Part shown: positions 1-14,172 of the stretch, in pieces | Layout of the letters: each line of letters opens with the position of its first letter | Numbering within the stretch: position 1 is the stretch's first letter | Origin: Phylloscopus collybita | Taxonomy: Eukaryota; Chordata; Aves; Passeriformes; Phylloscopidae | Assembly: GCA_027886175.1 (NCBI GenBank) | Contig: JAJNNQ010000024.1 | Location: forward strand, 6,432,001-6,496,000 | Reading direction: 5' to 3' | Length of the DNA stretch: 64,000 nt | Translations under genes and position numbers: made by a program | Notes under the pieces: model-generated | What the model was told of the DNA's origin: nothing | The model's input: only the letters and a program-made list of their open reading frames with translations | Databases searched by the model: none

Positions 1-1486
1 TCATCTCAAAAGAGGGATCTGGAAAGGGACACCAGGACATTCTAAGGTCCAGGTGTGACAGTGAGCAGAACAACTTTCCTTACACATTTTATTACAGTTA
101 AACATCTGGCTCTTTGCCCTTCTCTGCCTCCCAGCCCCCTGCATCTTTTCATTGATCATTTCACTAAAACATCTTTTTTTAGATAAGTCACGCTTCAGGA
201 AACCCTTATGCAACTCTGTGCATTGTAAAGTTTGCTGAAATGAATCCAGTGCGTTACTCAACCAGAGAATCATTCCTGTGCTGTTCTAGTGACTGTCACA
301 GAGAGTGGAACAAAAGAAATGTTTAATTACACTGCCACTAAGGCTTACTGAGACCCCCACCATCCTCCTCATCCCAGTACAATAGCAATAATCAAGCTAA
401 TCAGGAAGCCAGTGTTTATAAATCAATTAATACATCAATTAATGCGCTCCTTAATGTGCTGCCTAGAGCAGCTATTACTGGGACTACATGTCAGTTAATT
501 GCTTCCTTCCTACTCCACTGGCTCAGTGGGAATCTGCTGGCAAAAGGCACCTCTTGTGCTCATTTTATTGATATGGAGAGAGATGCTGGACCCTTGCATT
601 TGTGGGTTGTGGCATATAATAACCTGGGTGCCTCTCTCTTCCACTGCCCCAAGAAAAAAACTTGCCTCCCTGTCATCCTACCAGAGGCAGAGGGTGAAAC
701 ACATTGCTTTGCAACAAAAGATGTGTAATCAAGGACACTGTGTTCCACTGCATCACACCCAGCCCCTTCTCCCCTCCATCCTGCAGCATCAAGGCCTGCA
801 GAGGGACTGCATAAATCACAGCACCAGCCTACACACTGATGCTGTAGGATGTCTGTGACACAGCAGCAGGGACCCTACACCTTTCAAAAACTGTTAAAGG
901 AGTACTTTGTGGAGTAGCTGTGAATAATTGCAACCTGTTTTCCCTCAACACACCACAAATCAGAAATGAGCTTCAGAGGCGTGGTCACAGAAGTCATAAA
1001 GAATTTGATGTCACAGTGAGGTAAAGGCCCTCATGGACTCCTGTCCATCAGTCTCCTGCTTTAGCCCCAGTGTTTTTCCTGAGGTTCACAGCCCCTAGAA
1101 GTCAGTACATAAAACACAGACTTCCCAATGAAGAGCAAGCTTGATTGCTGCTGAAACTTGAAAATATACCTTGGAAAAAAAAATCTGTTGTCTATCCTTT
1201 TTTCCCCTGGTGCAAAGTGCAGCAACAACCTGTAGTTTTAAGCAAAATGGTAACAGGATTTGCACAACACATTTGTATTTCACACTGCACACTTTTGATT
1301 CTCCTGCCTGAGTTAGGGGAACTGTCAGTACCTACTAAGTACAGCCTTGCATTACCATGGCACACAAAGTGAATTACCCACTCAGATTACAGCTGAGGTT
1401 TTGGGATTTGGTTGCATCTTGAGCTTCAACCAGAACATTGGAAAAAAAGCTCTAATTTTTCATTTTTGGATTTTATTAGGAGGGAT

Positions 1487-1576
1487 TTTTTTTTTCTTGG
1501 ATTTTGCTTGGTTTTCTTGAGGGTTTATGGTTGATTTTGGGGAGTGCTTTTGTGGGTTTGTTTGGTTTGGTTTGAT
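1487..1576 (+). repeat. T/G-rich simple tract
   Basis: The + strand is almost entirely T and G, starting with a T run near 1487 and ending in repeated 'ggttt' units around 1555-1573. It is one of only two clear T/G-rich tracts on this strand, whereas A/C tracts are common. Confidence 0.7.
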
Positions 1577-4442
1577 CTGTCCATGTAAACAGAGAAAGTG
1601 AACAGCGCTGGATAAAAATAGATTTGTTGAGTTCAAGTCTCCATCTGCCTTTCATTTTTTCCTCTTCTGCCTTCCCTCCCTAAAGTCTGAAGAAACCATC
1701 TTAACTTCCATTATTGCTTAAAAAAGGATAATTAAGAGCTTTTTCTGTTAGGAGGGGTTATTGCAGACTAGCAATCAAGTTCTAATTCTACTTAGCTGCA
1801 TAACTGTTGCAGTTAAACTCTATTACTCTGAGCATATGACATATCAATTCATTGGCTTTCTATACAATTAGACTGCAATAAATCAAAGTAATTTGCTGCC
1901 ATATTATATGCAGACACTTATATGAGATCTTGTTATCCTCAATCTGCCACAAAAGGTTTTGTATCTTTGTGCACACACACACAAAAATGGAAATAATTTG
2001 TCTAATTTTAAATTCTGAGGCACCTGAGGTTTTTGCACAAACCTTGAGTTTATGACTTTAGAGATAGCTGTTCAATAAAACCCAGCCAGAGACAAGCATT
2101 AAATAGAGTAACAATGATTGTATTAATACTGAATGTTCTCCACAGAAAACCAAAGAAAACACCTCAAAATAAAAAACTCCAAACCAGCAAATGCAAAGCA
2201 GTTTTACTTCAGTGAAGTAAAACAAATCAGACCAGAAACTCCTCAGGTGTGGAGAAACTGACTCCAGTCGTCATCAAATAAGGTGCTAACTCTGATCATC
2301 TTTATTAAATAACAAAGAAGACAAATGCACACCGCGATATACAAATAAAAGAAAATTAAAAAAAAAAAAAAGGGAAAGGGAAAAGGAGATATCCTGGAGC
2401 TGTGAAATGGGTGGTAAATTTGAAATGGATGATGCTATCAAAGGCACTCTGTATTGACTGAGCACTGCTTCAAGTGAATGGAAAAGGGCTCTCAGCAGCT
2501 GAGGGAGCTGAGCTAGTGCAGTGCTCAGTGACTTTGAAAAGGTCTCTCTGTAACATGCAAACTCCAGCAGCTTTCACACTTGCAGCACACTGATCACACA
2601 AACCTCCACTCCCCACACTACTGGGGTTTCACTGCTGGTGCAGTTTGCAGCAACACTCGTGGTTTTAGTGAGATACCTGCCAAAGAATCCTTTTTGTCTC
2701 TGGTTAGCCACATAAACACAAAACTGTTTAAAACTCAGCAGCCTATGCCACCTCAGCACTGCAAACAGGGGAAATAGTTCAAAACTGAAGGATCATGCCA
2801 TTGCCCAGGCCAAAATGAAGGCATAGAGTCATGGTTTGATAGTTGGCTTCAGATTGCAATATGAGAAAATAGCTGTAAACCCCCAACACCACTCCCTAAT
2901 GCGGAGAAAACCCTCTCCAGGATTTTTTTTTTTCTCCAAGCCACAAAACCAAAAGGTTTTATATAATCTAAAATAATTTTTTTTTCACTGGAAAGGACTA
3001 TTTTTTTGTCATGTAGTTTACTTTGCAGTTTCCAAGGGATTTAAAAATGGAAGGAAAAAAAAAAGCACCACCTCTTGGAAATACACAAGACATTTAAACA
3101 AAATAAAAACACCCCTCTGTAGAAAATAAGCCATAGCTATCCACACATGCACTGCTTAGAGATGCAGAGTCTCAGGAATTATTCTGCCTGCTGCATGGTC
3201 CTGCCAGTTTAGTTGAAGTATACATGAAGAAAAAAACATTACATAGGCACTTGCCTTAGATTTCTTGGCCCTCTGACCACATCTGAAGAAGAATTCATTG
3301 CTCTTAAGTCAGTGATTCAGCACAGAAAGATGATCTTTGGAGCACAACAGCAGACACAGCCAGAAACCACCTGCTCCTCTGTGAACTTCTCCTTAATGGA
3401 CTCCATGGAATAGAATTTGCCCAGTCTGGAGATGTCACTGATACTCAAATTCACCAAAGATTTATAGGCAGAGATCCTGGCATGATTCACTGTTTGCCTC
3501 TGAACTAAGATATAGAAGGCACATTTCTGGACAGGAATGTGAAATAGTGCTGGCAAGGTGGTGCTGAAGGAGAGCAAACAGAGGAGAAAAGGAATTTCCA
3601 TATACAATTTTTGGGATGAGAAAGCTGTAAAAGGACAGAGAAAAAAACCTAAAAGACAAAGAGAAAGAAAACTAGATCCAGCAAATGGTGAAAGAGACAA
3701 CAATAACCGAGGTGAAGGAAAGAATGAAAAGAAACGAAGAATTGCCACATGGCTATGGGCACCTCTTAGTAACATCTGCCAGGAACAGAAATTAAGGGAC
3801 TTACATTTTGCCACTCTGGGGTTAAAATTGATACCTAACGCAAAAAAGGAATTATTCATGGAGATTTTGGTCTTAAAAATACTAGTGAATGCTCATAATT
3901 TTATAAATAAAAAAGTAGTAAGAACCAGGGTGCGCAGTAAAAAAGCAGACTCATTGCTGTGCTCCATTGAGAAAGCCTCTCAGGGCTGAGGACAAGAGAA
4001 GAAATCACCAGACTGAAAATGGGTGTGCTTGTTCCAAACAGGAAGGGTTTTCAGAGTCATGGACCATTACAGTGCCTCCTATGAAGAGAAGCTGAGGTTA
4101 CACTTTCTTATCAAGCAGAAAAGGTACTACTCTTGTCACTGAACTAATACATTATTTCTGAACAGCTCCAGATCTTGCTTCAAGTCTACCACATCCTTCT
4201 TACCAAGCAGCTCCAAATCTACCACAAGCTACCACTGAAGTGTGACAACATGAGAGAAGTTTGTTGGTAGAATCCAGAAGACAGAAAAGAAGAAAAGGCT
4301 GACAAACTGAACTTTCCATTCACAAGAACCAGTCAGCATGTTTCTATAAATGACTAATCAGACATGAGTGAAAAAAATACTTCTTCTGGTAAAATGGATC
4401 AAGATAATCATACAAGGTTATGAGACTGCAATATTGCAAGGG

Positions 4443-4500
4443 AAAAAAACCCAACAAAACACCAAACCATCAAACAAAACAAAACACAACAACAATAACA
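4443..4500 (+). repeat. A/C-rich simple tract
   Basis: An A run is followed by irregular 'caaaac' and 'aacaac' units with almost no G. The minus-strand open frame across it (4408-4593) reads as Phe/Val/Cys-rich low-complexity peptide and is not a gene. Confidence 0.7.
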
Positions 4501-7500
4501 TGTATTAACACTATCCAGAAGGCCATGGGGAGTTAAAACCCCTTTTTTAAATACAGATTGTTCAGTATTAAATGATTTAAGCTTGTAAAGCACTTTGCAA
4601 TAGGTAAGAATAGATGACTGACTGCTCTCCCTATGACACTACTCCTTTCTCCATCAGTGCATAGCTTTGTCTAAACACTGACTATACAAAATTAGGTGTT
4701 TTTTTCTCCCACTCTCTCCTCTTGCACAGGTAATTATACAGACGTGGTCTTCAAAAGTAACATTGCCATGTCCTACAAAATGTCTATTTAATGTGCTTAA
4801 ATCACTAAACACTCATAATTACAATTGCCACTGAGAAAAAAAAAAACACCTTTTTTTTTTCTAGTCATTACTTTTAATTCTCCAAGTATTTCTTCATATC
4901 GAGAAAGATACAAATGGGAACTCTCTCTGTACTTTTTATTATCTGCTGTTGTAACAAGTGCTGTGAAGATGTAAATTAAAGACTTTGTAATGCTTCCTGT
5001 CCCTGACCAAGGTCATTAACCCAGCAGAACACACATTATCTTCTGTGTCTCAGAACTCTATTCTGTGAAGTTTAAACTAAAACCCTTAAAATATCCTTGA
5101 ACAGGGCTGCCTTTGACATCTTAATGCAATCTCTACTGTTAAGCCTCCTAGCTGATTTCCTATGTAATAGGTGCAAGATTTTTATGCAATTCCAAGCTTG
5201 TTTCCTACAATATATAAATGACAGCGCATCTCAAGTGCTGTGTCTGCTCTGTGTAAGCCACAAAGTGTTTTTCAGGTAATCATGGAATCTAAAGTGGGTT
5301 GCTTACCATGACTAATGTATTCCAGAGATAGAAGTGCTTTTGTATATATAACATTATGATTTTCCCTTTGATCTCAGCTATCACATTCAGAAGTATCCTA
5401 ATCTTGGAGTTTTATAGCTCCTCTTCAAAGTTTATCAGACAAAGCCTTCATGAAACATACACACATTCTTGCATATACCACATATTCTGATTTCTTCCTT
5501 TTGGTAATCATGAGCCTCCTCCTCTCCATGATATTTTTGATCAAAGGTCACATCTCTTAACTGTGCTTCACACAGTCCATTTTAAACAACAGTCACTGTC
5601 TCCTAACACTGTTGTGAATTTTGGTGTTTATTTAAGGTAACTAGCCAACAGGAATAGAAAACAAACCCCCCAAAATATTTACACTTATTGCAATAAGCTA
5701 TGTGCCTCTATACAAAGCAAGATACTTGCAACAGTTTCAAAATTAAATTGGCTCCAACAAAAGGAGATTAGCTGTTTTTAATGAACAAAGCCAATGTCAA
5801 AAACACTGTGAATTCAGAGTGGCAGAATCCACATTTCAAACTTTTCTCTCTACTTCTTTTTTTAATGATAATGAGTTGATTGACATCCTCCCCAGAGGGA
5901 CAGACTTCTGAACACTGATAATATCACAGACAGCTGAGCAGATTCTTTCACTAACTATTTGAAATTGCTGGGTATTGTAAGGTATTCCTCTGCCAGTGCT
6001 GACAGTAATGAATACCTGGTTTTGCACAGCTTCAACCACATGGGGGAATCACATTTTACTGTCTTCAATTTTCAGCTGGTAATCTCATACACCAGCATAT
6101 TTAATACCCTTCTGATTTATACCAGAACACCCACTAATATCTTCTCAAGCACACATTTTCAAATCCTTGCACTTGAGGACTTCACAGGTGGGGGGTAAAT
6201 TGCAAGGATTTGCCTTCTAAAGGTTTATCAGGAGTGCTGTTACCCCCTACCTGTGTGTCTCTCTGTCCCTGCCATATTATAGACCCAGAATTACAGGATC
6301 CACCATAAATCTTAATTTTCTGGGCTTCCTCATGGGAACAGATCTTGCATCTGGAATTGAACACACAGCTCCCTGCAAGAAAGGAACACCTTTCCCTTCC
6401 CACCACCGCCCTCCGTGTGTGTGTGTGTCCCCAGAGAAACAAAAACAATTAAAGCTCACAATATCTAGGTGTTTAGTCACTCTGAAGTATTCACTGCTGC
6501 TATAAATGAGCTGCCAAACCAGGGCTGGTGACTTGCAGTGGCATAAAAATCATCCTGTAATGTCCCCAGAAGTTTAGGCATTCCTTTGTCTCAAAGAACT
6601 GTGATGATGGGCTCTAGGTGACACTTTCAACTCCTGTCAAATCACCTTCAAAGAAGTCATGGGGTTTTATCCATTTCTCCAAACCTGTTTTGACAGCCCC
6701 GATGGCTGATTGTTGCTCTAACTATCCAGATAACATGTCATAACTTTGTTAGAACATCTGTTATTAATTTACATCGGTAAACAGCCAGCAGGAGCTGCTT
6801 TGTTTTTGGGTTTTTTTCCCAGCAGTTCTTGCTGTGTGGATGCTTTAGAGAAATGATGCAAACACTGTTCACCTGGTGCATATTCAGGCCTTTTTCAGTG
6901 ACTGAGCTGAGAGCATGTAAAGCAGCTAACAGGAAAGGACAGCTCTGCCTCTTTAATTGCAGTCAACACGTGAACCATACTATCTGTGGAAGCAGATGGG
7001 TTCTGACAATACTTTTTCAAATCTTGCTGAAATGCCACGCTAGTCAACACCAGTGAGGTTGTGATCATTCAGCTATCAGAACAATCTGACTTGTTCAACT
7101 CTCTCTTTTGCAGCACAAAGTCCTGATCTGATGCCAGCTGGGTTTGAAATAATTTTTTGTTGTCACTCAAGACACTGTGGCCCTAGAAGTTATGAAAGAT
7201 ACATCAGAAGCTTCAGATGTGCTTTTGGCCTTTGATTTCTACCCAGGCTTATAAAAACATTTGCAAATGGTTCCCCTTGGGAATGCAACACTCGGACTGA
7301 ATTTTATATAGAAGCATCTAAATGCTTTCTTTCCACAACTGAACAGACAAGAAAACACAACCAAGAGTTTGTCTTCTTTGTGATCAAATTCACAGTTCAG
7401 CCCTCAGTTCTGGTGCCCTGCTTGTCCAAACTGAACGTGAGTCAATTCAATTCTGGGTTCTTGTAGTCAACCAAGCAGTTTCCACCAAAGCAAAACTGAG

Positions 7501-8765
7501 TTGTTTCAAATATTTTACTCCAAGGACAGTTAGCTACATTTCATTGTGGATAAGACTGTTCTGCTTTGGTTCTCCTCACTACCTGTAGTCCTCCAATACT
7601 ACATCTCAGTATCCACTGCATCCTGAAATCTGTCTTTCCTGCTGTGCTCCAAAGCATGCAGTGCAGACCTTTGGCTCTCACGCTAGGAAAAAACCAAACA
7701 AACTTCATTTATAGTCTTTAACAATATTTCAGATATTTTGAATTTGACAAGAAGCCACTCACATACAAATAACCTTGTTTAAGGTGAAACTGGTGGGACC
7801 CAGGAGAGGTCTGCATCAACTTCTAAGCCGTGATGAGACCCTTGCTTTCCAGAGCAATTCCACATTTTTCTCTTCAGAGGCATCATTACTGCACTGCTGG
7901 CTTCTGAACTCATGTTGCCATAGCAAACACTGCGCATTGTCTCGTTATTATTTATGCTTTGAAGGCTTCTGTAGGCAATTATCTCAAAACGGAGGTATTT
8001 GCATTCTTGAGACCGAAGCGGTGCTGTGGATCTTGGAATCCGTAACCCAGCGTGTGTCAGCTAAATCAGGACTTGCATTTGACCACTGCAGGGTTATGCA
8101 GCTTGCCTGGGATGCTGTTGTTGGCAAGATACTTGAGGGTCATTTCTAGATGAGAGAGATGATGGGAACTGGGGCCTCACAGGCCCCTTCTGACAAAGAA
8201 CGTGGCAGGAGCTTTTGTCACTTCGGAGTGACAGCAGGAAACCTTGGGACATGGAACTTATTTAGTAAAAATAACTAAAAGCACAGAACGAAGGTATCCA
8301 GTTCAGCGTGTGCACGAGTCAACCCTCCTTAACTCAGCAAGAGTCAATGAATTTAACAGGAGGTTAAGTACCTAATCAAGTGCATTATCATCTGCTGAAT
8401 AAACTGTGAACAGTGAAAAGTTTATCTGAAGCTCATAAAGCTGCACTTCTTTTAATGGCAGCAAACAAAAGGGGAAAAAGGGAGCTGTGCTTTAAGATTC
8501 TCTGAATTTCTAACTTGCACTCTTCTGGAAAATGACCTTGTGGAGAGCCTTAGGATCTGCCAATTCTTTGTAACAAAAGCATGGAAATGTCTAAACATCA
8601 AGTGTTTTCATCATCAGTGTGTTCCTCTCCCCCAATATTAATAATTTTTCCAGTTACTCATTATATACTGTATGCACCACAGAACAAATAAAGTGGTCTC
8701 CATATATGAATGAAGGCATAAACCTCACCTGTGTTTTGTTCCTGTAAATTGTGCCATATTGAGCA

Positions 8766-8801
8766 GGAAAAAAAACCCAAAAAACCAAAACAACCCAAAC
8801 T
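8766..8801 (+). repeat. A/C-rich simple tract
   Basis: Short tract of A runs separated by C pairs and triplets ('aaaaccaaaacaaccc'). Confidence 0.6.
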
Positions 8802-11800
8802 TGGATCATAGCACTTACTTGCTATTTTCCAGAGCCAGACAACACCTTAGAGATGAATGCAAGATTGGGAAGCAACACTTTTTTCCCAATTCAATGTTTT
8901 TGAAGGTGGTGTGACACTGACATCAGATTTAAATACCACCAGTAAATTCTCCAAGAAGTAAAAATGAAATCCTATCAGCCTGAGTTTACACCATGCATCA
9001 CAGTAAAATCCTTTAGATGTCCTTAATTCTTTTCTGGTTTATTTCTAAATTTTACTGGGGTGATTTTTCTACATAAATTGAAGTACAAACCCTGTTTTTC
9101 ATGTCTGGATGTGGTTTAGGAGATATTGTGAGGTTAAAGAACATCTTACATTTTATCTTAAGTTGTTCAGCTGATGATCCTGGCTGTTTCTGGAGGGATA
9201 TTTGTTACACAGCTTCACAAGTGACCCATGAGCATTTGTGTGTCTATCAGGACGTGACACGGTCAAATAAAATTGCATTGACAGCTACACACAAACACAT
9301 TTTTTTTGCCTAAGAGAAGATACATAAATGCCTGGGAGAGGCATTAGTTTCATATTTATTAAAATAATCTAAATTCTTGAAGAATTCATGTGGGGGACAA
9401 AAAAAGCTGCCACTTAACAATAACTTACCAGATTTCTGCACAATTGAGAGTTGGACTTATTTTGTTATTGTATATAATTTCTTGTTAGTATTGCAATTTT
9501 AAATAAAGATATCCTTGCAGTAAAAACACGGTTGTTGGGATTTTTCAAGTCCTGGAAAGACTTTGATGGCCCTGTTATTACTTGAGCAGCCATAGAAAAA
9601 AATGGACAAATTGAAGGCTGGTAGGCAACAGGAATAATCAAAGATGAACAAAATAAATAACTCCTTAGCACTGATAGATTATTAGTTGGCAAAAGAAAAA
9701 GCAAGGATATGGGGGGAAAATGCAATTTTAACAGAAGGTTAGTGGAGTGCACTGCAGCAAGGAATTTGAGTGCAATGCAAAATTGCATATTGTTTCGCTT
9801 GGCTTCCACATGCTTTCCTGCCATGCTAATGAGGGAAATGTCTTTAAAAGATCAACAGAGAAATATGAGTTTGTACCAGAGAATTAGATTTGGACTCAAG
9901 GTCATAAAATTTAGGTCACACGGTCCAGTGCACAGAGCAGTGCTGATAAATTCTGACGGAGGTGGTAATCAGTTAGGATGGAAGGAAAATAAAGAATTAA
10001 GGAAAACAACAGTTTTCACATGGCTGTAGTGCACTAAACAATTTCTATACTCAGATGCAATACAAATAGCTTGAAAGAAAAGGCAACCTGTAGTGTGATA
10101 GCCATTTAGCCAAATGCTCTGGAAGCTGAAGGGCAATGTTCAGATCCTTTCTGTTTTAATAAATAACACTGGTATGAAACCTAGGACAAAGAAGATAACC
10201 AGATGAAATCCATATAGCTTAGAACAAAGAGCTCAGATATAAATCAAGCCACCACGCTGCAGACTGCAGAGTTTTCAGAATTTAGGGGGTGCTATTTTTC
10301 AGTACCATGCCAGAGCCAAACTAAGACTGCCAATTACCAAAAAATACATCTGAATTAAAATCCTGGGTAGAATCTAATACAATCCATGTCCTTTTCATAT
10401 TTTCCTTCCTTGTATGGGTCCTCCTCTGCCTCCTAGTCTTACAGCCTGGGCTATGCAAACCTAAACACAAGGTGTAATAGGAATGTGATGCAGCATTGGC
10501 TAAAGCTGATGAAATACTTTTCTGCAAATAAGGATTCTCTGAAAGAGCAGGGCCTCAACCAAAATAAACATTAAAAAAATAAAATTCATTTTCAGAATTA
10601 AATAACTACATATTCAAGTAATGCTATCTTTTAAGGTAATTCTTCCTAAAAATCCTTAAGAATAATTGTTCATGTTAACAAAAAAGGTGTCAGTGTGAAA
10701 CTACATTTTTCTTTTTTAAGTCATGTAATATAAGAAACTGTTGTGCTCACCATTGGCCTGTTGGCAGTGCATGGAAGCAGAGAGGCTGTGTTGAAGGCAG
10801 AGGAGCAGCATATTTGTGAAATCCTGAAGTGATGTGATTAAAAAACCCAGCATTTTGATAGGGCTCAGTAAGACAAACAACAAATGCCCTCAATCTGAGA
10901 CCAGGATCTTGCTCATCTTAGAACTCGGTAATGCGTTGCCTCAGTTTTCCTCCTGGCCAAAACAAGTTGAACTGGCAGGTTGTATTAAATGTGTCTTTGA
11001 AATTCCTTTTTCCCTGAAAAGAACAATCAATTTTTATTTAATAGGCTTGGATGACATTACTTACTATTTCCAGGGTCTAGTTTGTTGATACAAAATAATA
11101 GCTTATTTCAAAGTCAACACCATTTGGTGTCTATCCCTATTTTCATCAATACCTAAGTCCCCCAGGGTTGAACAGCTCCTGTAGTCTCTACCAATCCTTC
11201 ACCATCCTTTGGGAACCCTTTTCAAAAACCTATTACAAATGCTTCATCACTCAGAGGAAAAACTCTGTGTAGTTGGATTTTGACTTTATTTCACCGTGAC
11301 CCTTCCAATTTCCATGCGAGCTTGCATCTTCTCTGAGCACCCCAAGGGTCTCTTACTGTGCCAATGACTAAGTCAGTTTGTCTTATATGTACTCAGCCAG
11401 CACCATGAAACCTTCCTCCCCCAGACATCTACATATTCTATTGTCACTTCCTCTCACAAAACTATAGCTTGAACCAGCCTGGCTGGTCCTCAGCTTCCAG
11501 TATTCCCAGAATAGACATGCCTTTTTGTAGCAATAATTTGGTGAACATGCCACCAGATCAAGCTGCCAAAAAACCCCATAACAACAACAACAACAACATT
11601 ACTGTCCCCACATAAAGATACCCTGAAGTGAGTTAAATACAGGGCATTCCTAGAGCCTGGTAACTGGGAAACAGAGGGCAAAAGTTTAAAGGTGTGTTGT
11701 GGCAGGCAGTCAGCACTGGCCATAGATGCAGCCAGACTGCTGCCTTATTCTGCCTTGTTTCTTGCTCAGGGAGTAATTTCTGACAGAAGCAGTGCTGTGA

Positions 11801-12639
11801 CTCACTGCAGAAGGTGCTATTTATCATAACTATGTGTAGGAGACTGAGGATTCAGTTTGAATAAAAAGTCTGATTTGCATCTTTAATGTATGATAGTTTA
11901 TATTTTAAGTTATTAATGAGTATGTTGATCTGAAGAAAGAAATTTGCTAAATATTTAATGTTAAACAAGCTTTGGTTAAACAAACTGGAACAGAAGAAAT
12001 TTCTGAAGTTGCAATCGCAGCATTTTCAAGGCATGAGTTTATCAATATTCAAAAACTTATAGGAGATGTTTGGGAATCTAAAGCCACATAATAATCTTAC
12101 ATTTTTCTAACACCTTTAAATCAAAAGGATGTCAAAGTGCTTAACAAACTGCAGGCAAGGATCATTTCACCTACAATTAACACACAGACATGGCTGCAAC
12201 CAGTTTTGGAAGTGGTTTAGCAGCACAGTGGATCACTGCACAACAATACAGGAGAAGAATAAAGGCTGCTGGAACTTCAGAGACTCAGAACCAGCAGGGA
12301 TTTAATCCTCAAGGTTTATGAATTCATACCAGCATGTCTACAAAGCTAGGTCCCCATACAATTAAAGAAAATAAAATCCATAATAAATGAAGCAGATTGA
12401 AAGCAACTAATCAAATGCACAGAACATTGTGGCTAGCCTAGGAGTGTGTTTTGAGAAGCAGGATGAGACTGAGCTCAATATTTATTGATATACTCTCAGC
12501 TTTTTCTCTCAGCTGAGAGACAACATCTTGTAACAGACACATTCCGTGGCTCTGAACACGGTGTAAAGTAAATAATAATCCCCCAAAACAATTATGCTTA
12601 TCAATCATCAACAGCTGATCTCTCACCCTTTTTTTTTCC

Positions 12640-12678
12640 CACACACAAAAAAAAGCAAACACAAACCCCCCTCCAAAA

Positions 12679-12710
<32 letters not shown>

Positions 12711-12800
12711 AAAGAAAAAAAAGCCAAAACCAAAAAACCCAAAAAAAAACCACTCCAAAAAAACCCAAAAAAACCCAAACCCCAAAACCCCCCAAACCCT
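12640..12800 (+). repeat. Long A/C-rich low-complexity tract
   Basis: About 160 bases made almost only of A and C. It begins with 'acacac', passes through A runs broken by single G (about 12676-12720), and ends in AAAACCC-like units. Preceded by a T run at 12630-12637. It creates spurious open frames on both strands (poly-Lys on plus, Phe/Gly-rich on minus), none of which should be taken as proteins. Confidence 0.9.
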
Positions 12801-14128
12801 GGTTCTTTAGATGACAAATCCTGATGGAACAATGTCCCTTGGATAACAGTGCATATATAGTGCATTGCTCAGTGGCCCTCTGGCCCTGAAGTGCTGGAGC
12901 ACAGTCCTTACAGTCAGCTGGAAAACAGGGGACAGAAAGGGCAAAGCCAGGATGAATGTTCACAAACCATTGCTCAGAATGAATTCTGCTGGATTTGGCT
13001 GAGTGTCTAATTTGGTTTGTCCTTTTGCTGTTTGAGGTATTTTTGATCTTCACTGATTGACACTACAGTTCTATCTTTAAGGCTATGTGGATTCCTGTTT
13101 AAAAGCACAAAAACCAAACCAACAGCAGTGATGAAGTAAAAAGCACCCACTTCTTCAATCCTTGCCTCAAGGAACCCTGATGGGAAACTAAGTGGAAGGC
13201 AGTCCATCATAACACACTCCCAATTCAGTTTTGATTTTGGTCAGCCTATTTTTAACCTCATTTAAAATAGATTCAAGCAGAGCTATCCCTGCACCTCAGC
13301 GCTGCAATTGGACAAGTTCATACATTTCATTCAGTGATGCTCAAATTGAGAAATTCTGGTGCAGTCCCCTGGGCACAGAGCACACCCTCAGACTTCTGAG
13401 AGACTTCACCAGGTTATAATGTCAGGTTACTGTTTTCTCAATATCTTTCCCTGGAATCCTGAATTTTTTACTTTGTGGTACACCCTGTGTCACCGGCTGC
13501 AGGAGAACAAAGTCCATGCTCCTGTCTCAGTCCAGCTGCCCGAGTGCTGCCTTTGTGGCACTCCCAGGAGAGCTAGATTGGTGAAAAACCAGACTCTTCA
13601 GGCTGAATTTCCCATATAACTGCTCCTACCACAACATTTCTGCCTAAAAGGCAGCCCCAACAGAAATCTGTCCATCTGCACACAGACACCACCTAGTTCT
13701 CAGCTCTAAAATGCTGATAACAGGATGTGCCCCACTAAAGTTTTGTGAAGTTAACTGTGGAAGGGAATAGGGATTGCTCAGACACCATAGCAGTGATATA
13801 GAAGCATATAGGTATATATAGAGAGATATCTACAGGGTTGTTCTTTCTTCCTAAGTGTTCACCTTCCCATTCCAACTGGTAATGCTCAGAAAGTACAATC
13901 CGTGAGAAAGGCAGAGGAAGTGGCTACAAAACTGGAAACAGGCAGCCCCCATCCTGCCCTCAGGTTTGTGATTTGATAATGAATTGGCACTCTGGGCAGC
14001 CACCTGAAGATGAGTCAGTGCTGCTCCTTAAACATGACCTCCTCAAAGTGAAGCATCCTGATGCAGTTTACAATTCAGACAAGTCAGATAAGAGTGATTC
14101 AGCCTTTTACTCTGCCCTGCTGGGAAAG

Positions 14129-14172
14129 AACAAAACAAACAAACAACAACAACAAAAAAAAAACCAACCTAC
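14129..14172 (+). repeat. A/C-rich tract with AAAC and CAA units
   Basis: AAAC units pass into CAA units and then an A run. It accounts for the Gln/Lys-rich portions of the overlapping plus-strand open frames. Confidence 0.75.

Larger units (their letters stand above)
1..12639. other. Gene-free stretch, mostly single-copy AT-rich DNA
   Basis: I see no exon series, RNA gene or recognisable interspersed repeat here. Open frames are short or explained by composition; the longest, on the minus strand at 3317-3859, lies opposite a purine-rich block that is poor in stops on both strands. Short simple tracts are present, for example GT at 6413-6428 and A-rich at 2350-2375; the longer A/C and T/G tracts are listed separately. 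Very old repeats below visual recognition could be present. Confidence 0.55.

Noticed and set aside
3317..3989. 180-codon minus-strand frame and 143-codon plus-strand frame overlapping each other
   Set aside because: The plus strand is purine-rich here (many GAAA and GAGA), which removes stops from both strands. The peptides are Ser/Phe/Leu-rich and Lys/Arg-rich low complexity with no recognisable domain. The length is only slightly above what chance gives in 64 kb.
7775..8149. 124-codon plus-strand frame starting 'MFKVKLVGPRRG'
   Set aside because: Compositionally acceptable but unrecognised. There is no acceptor, promoter or polyadenylation context that singles it out, and the length is near chance expectation.
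12438..13053. Several long overlapping frames on both strands around 12.4-13.05 kb, up to 150 codons
   Set aside because: They run through the A/C tract at 12640-12800, which reads as poly-Lys on plus and Phe/Gly/Trp-rich on minus. Outside the tract there is no conserved feature.
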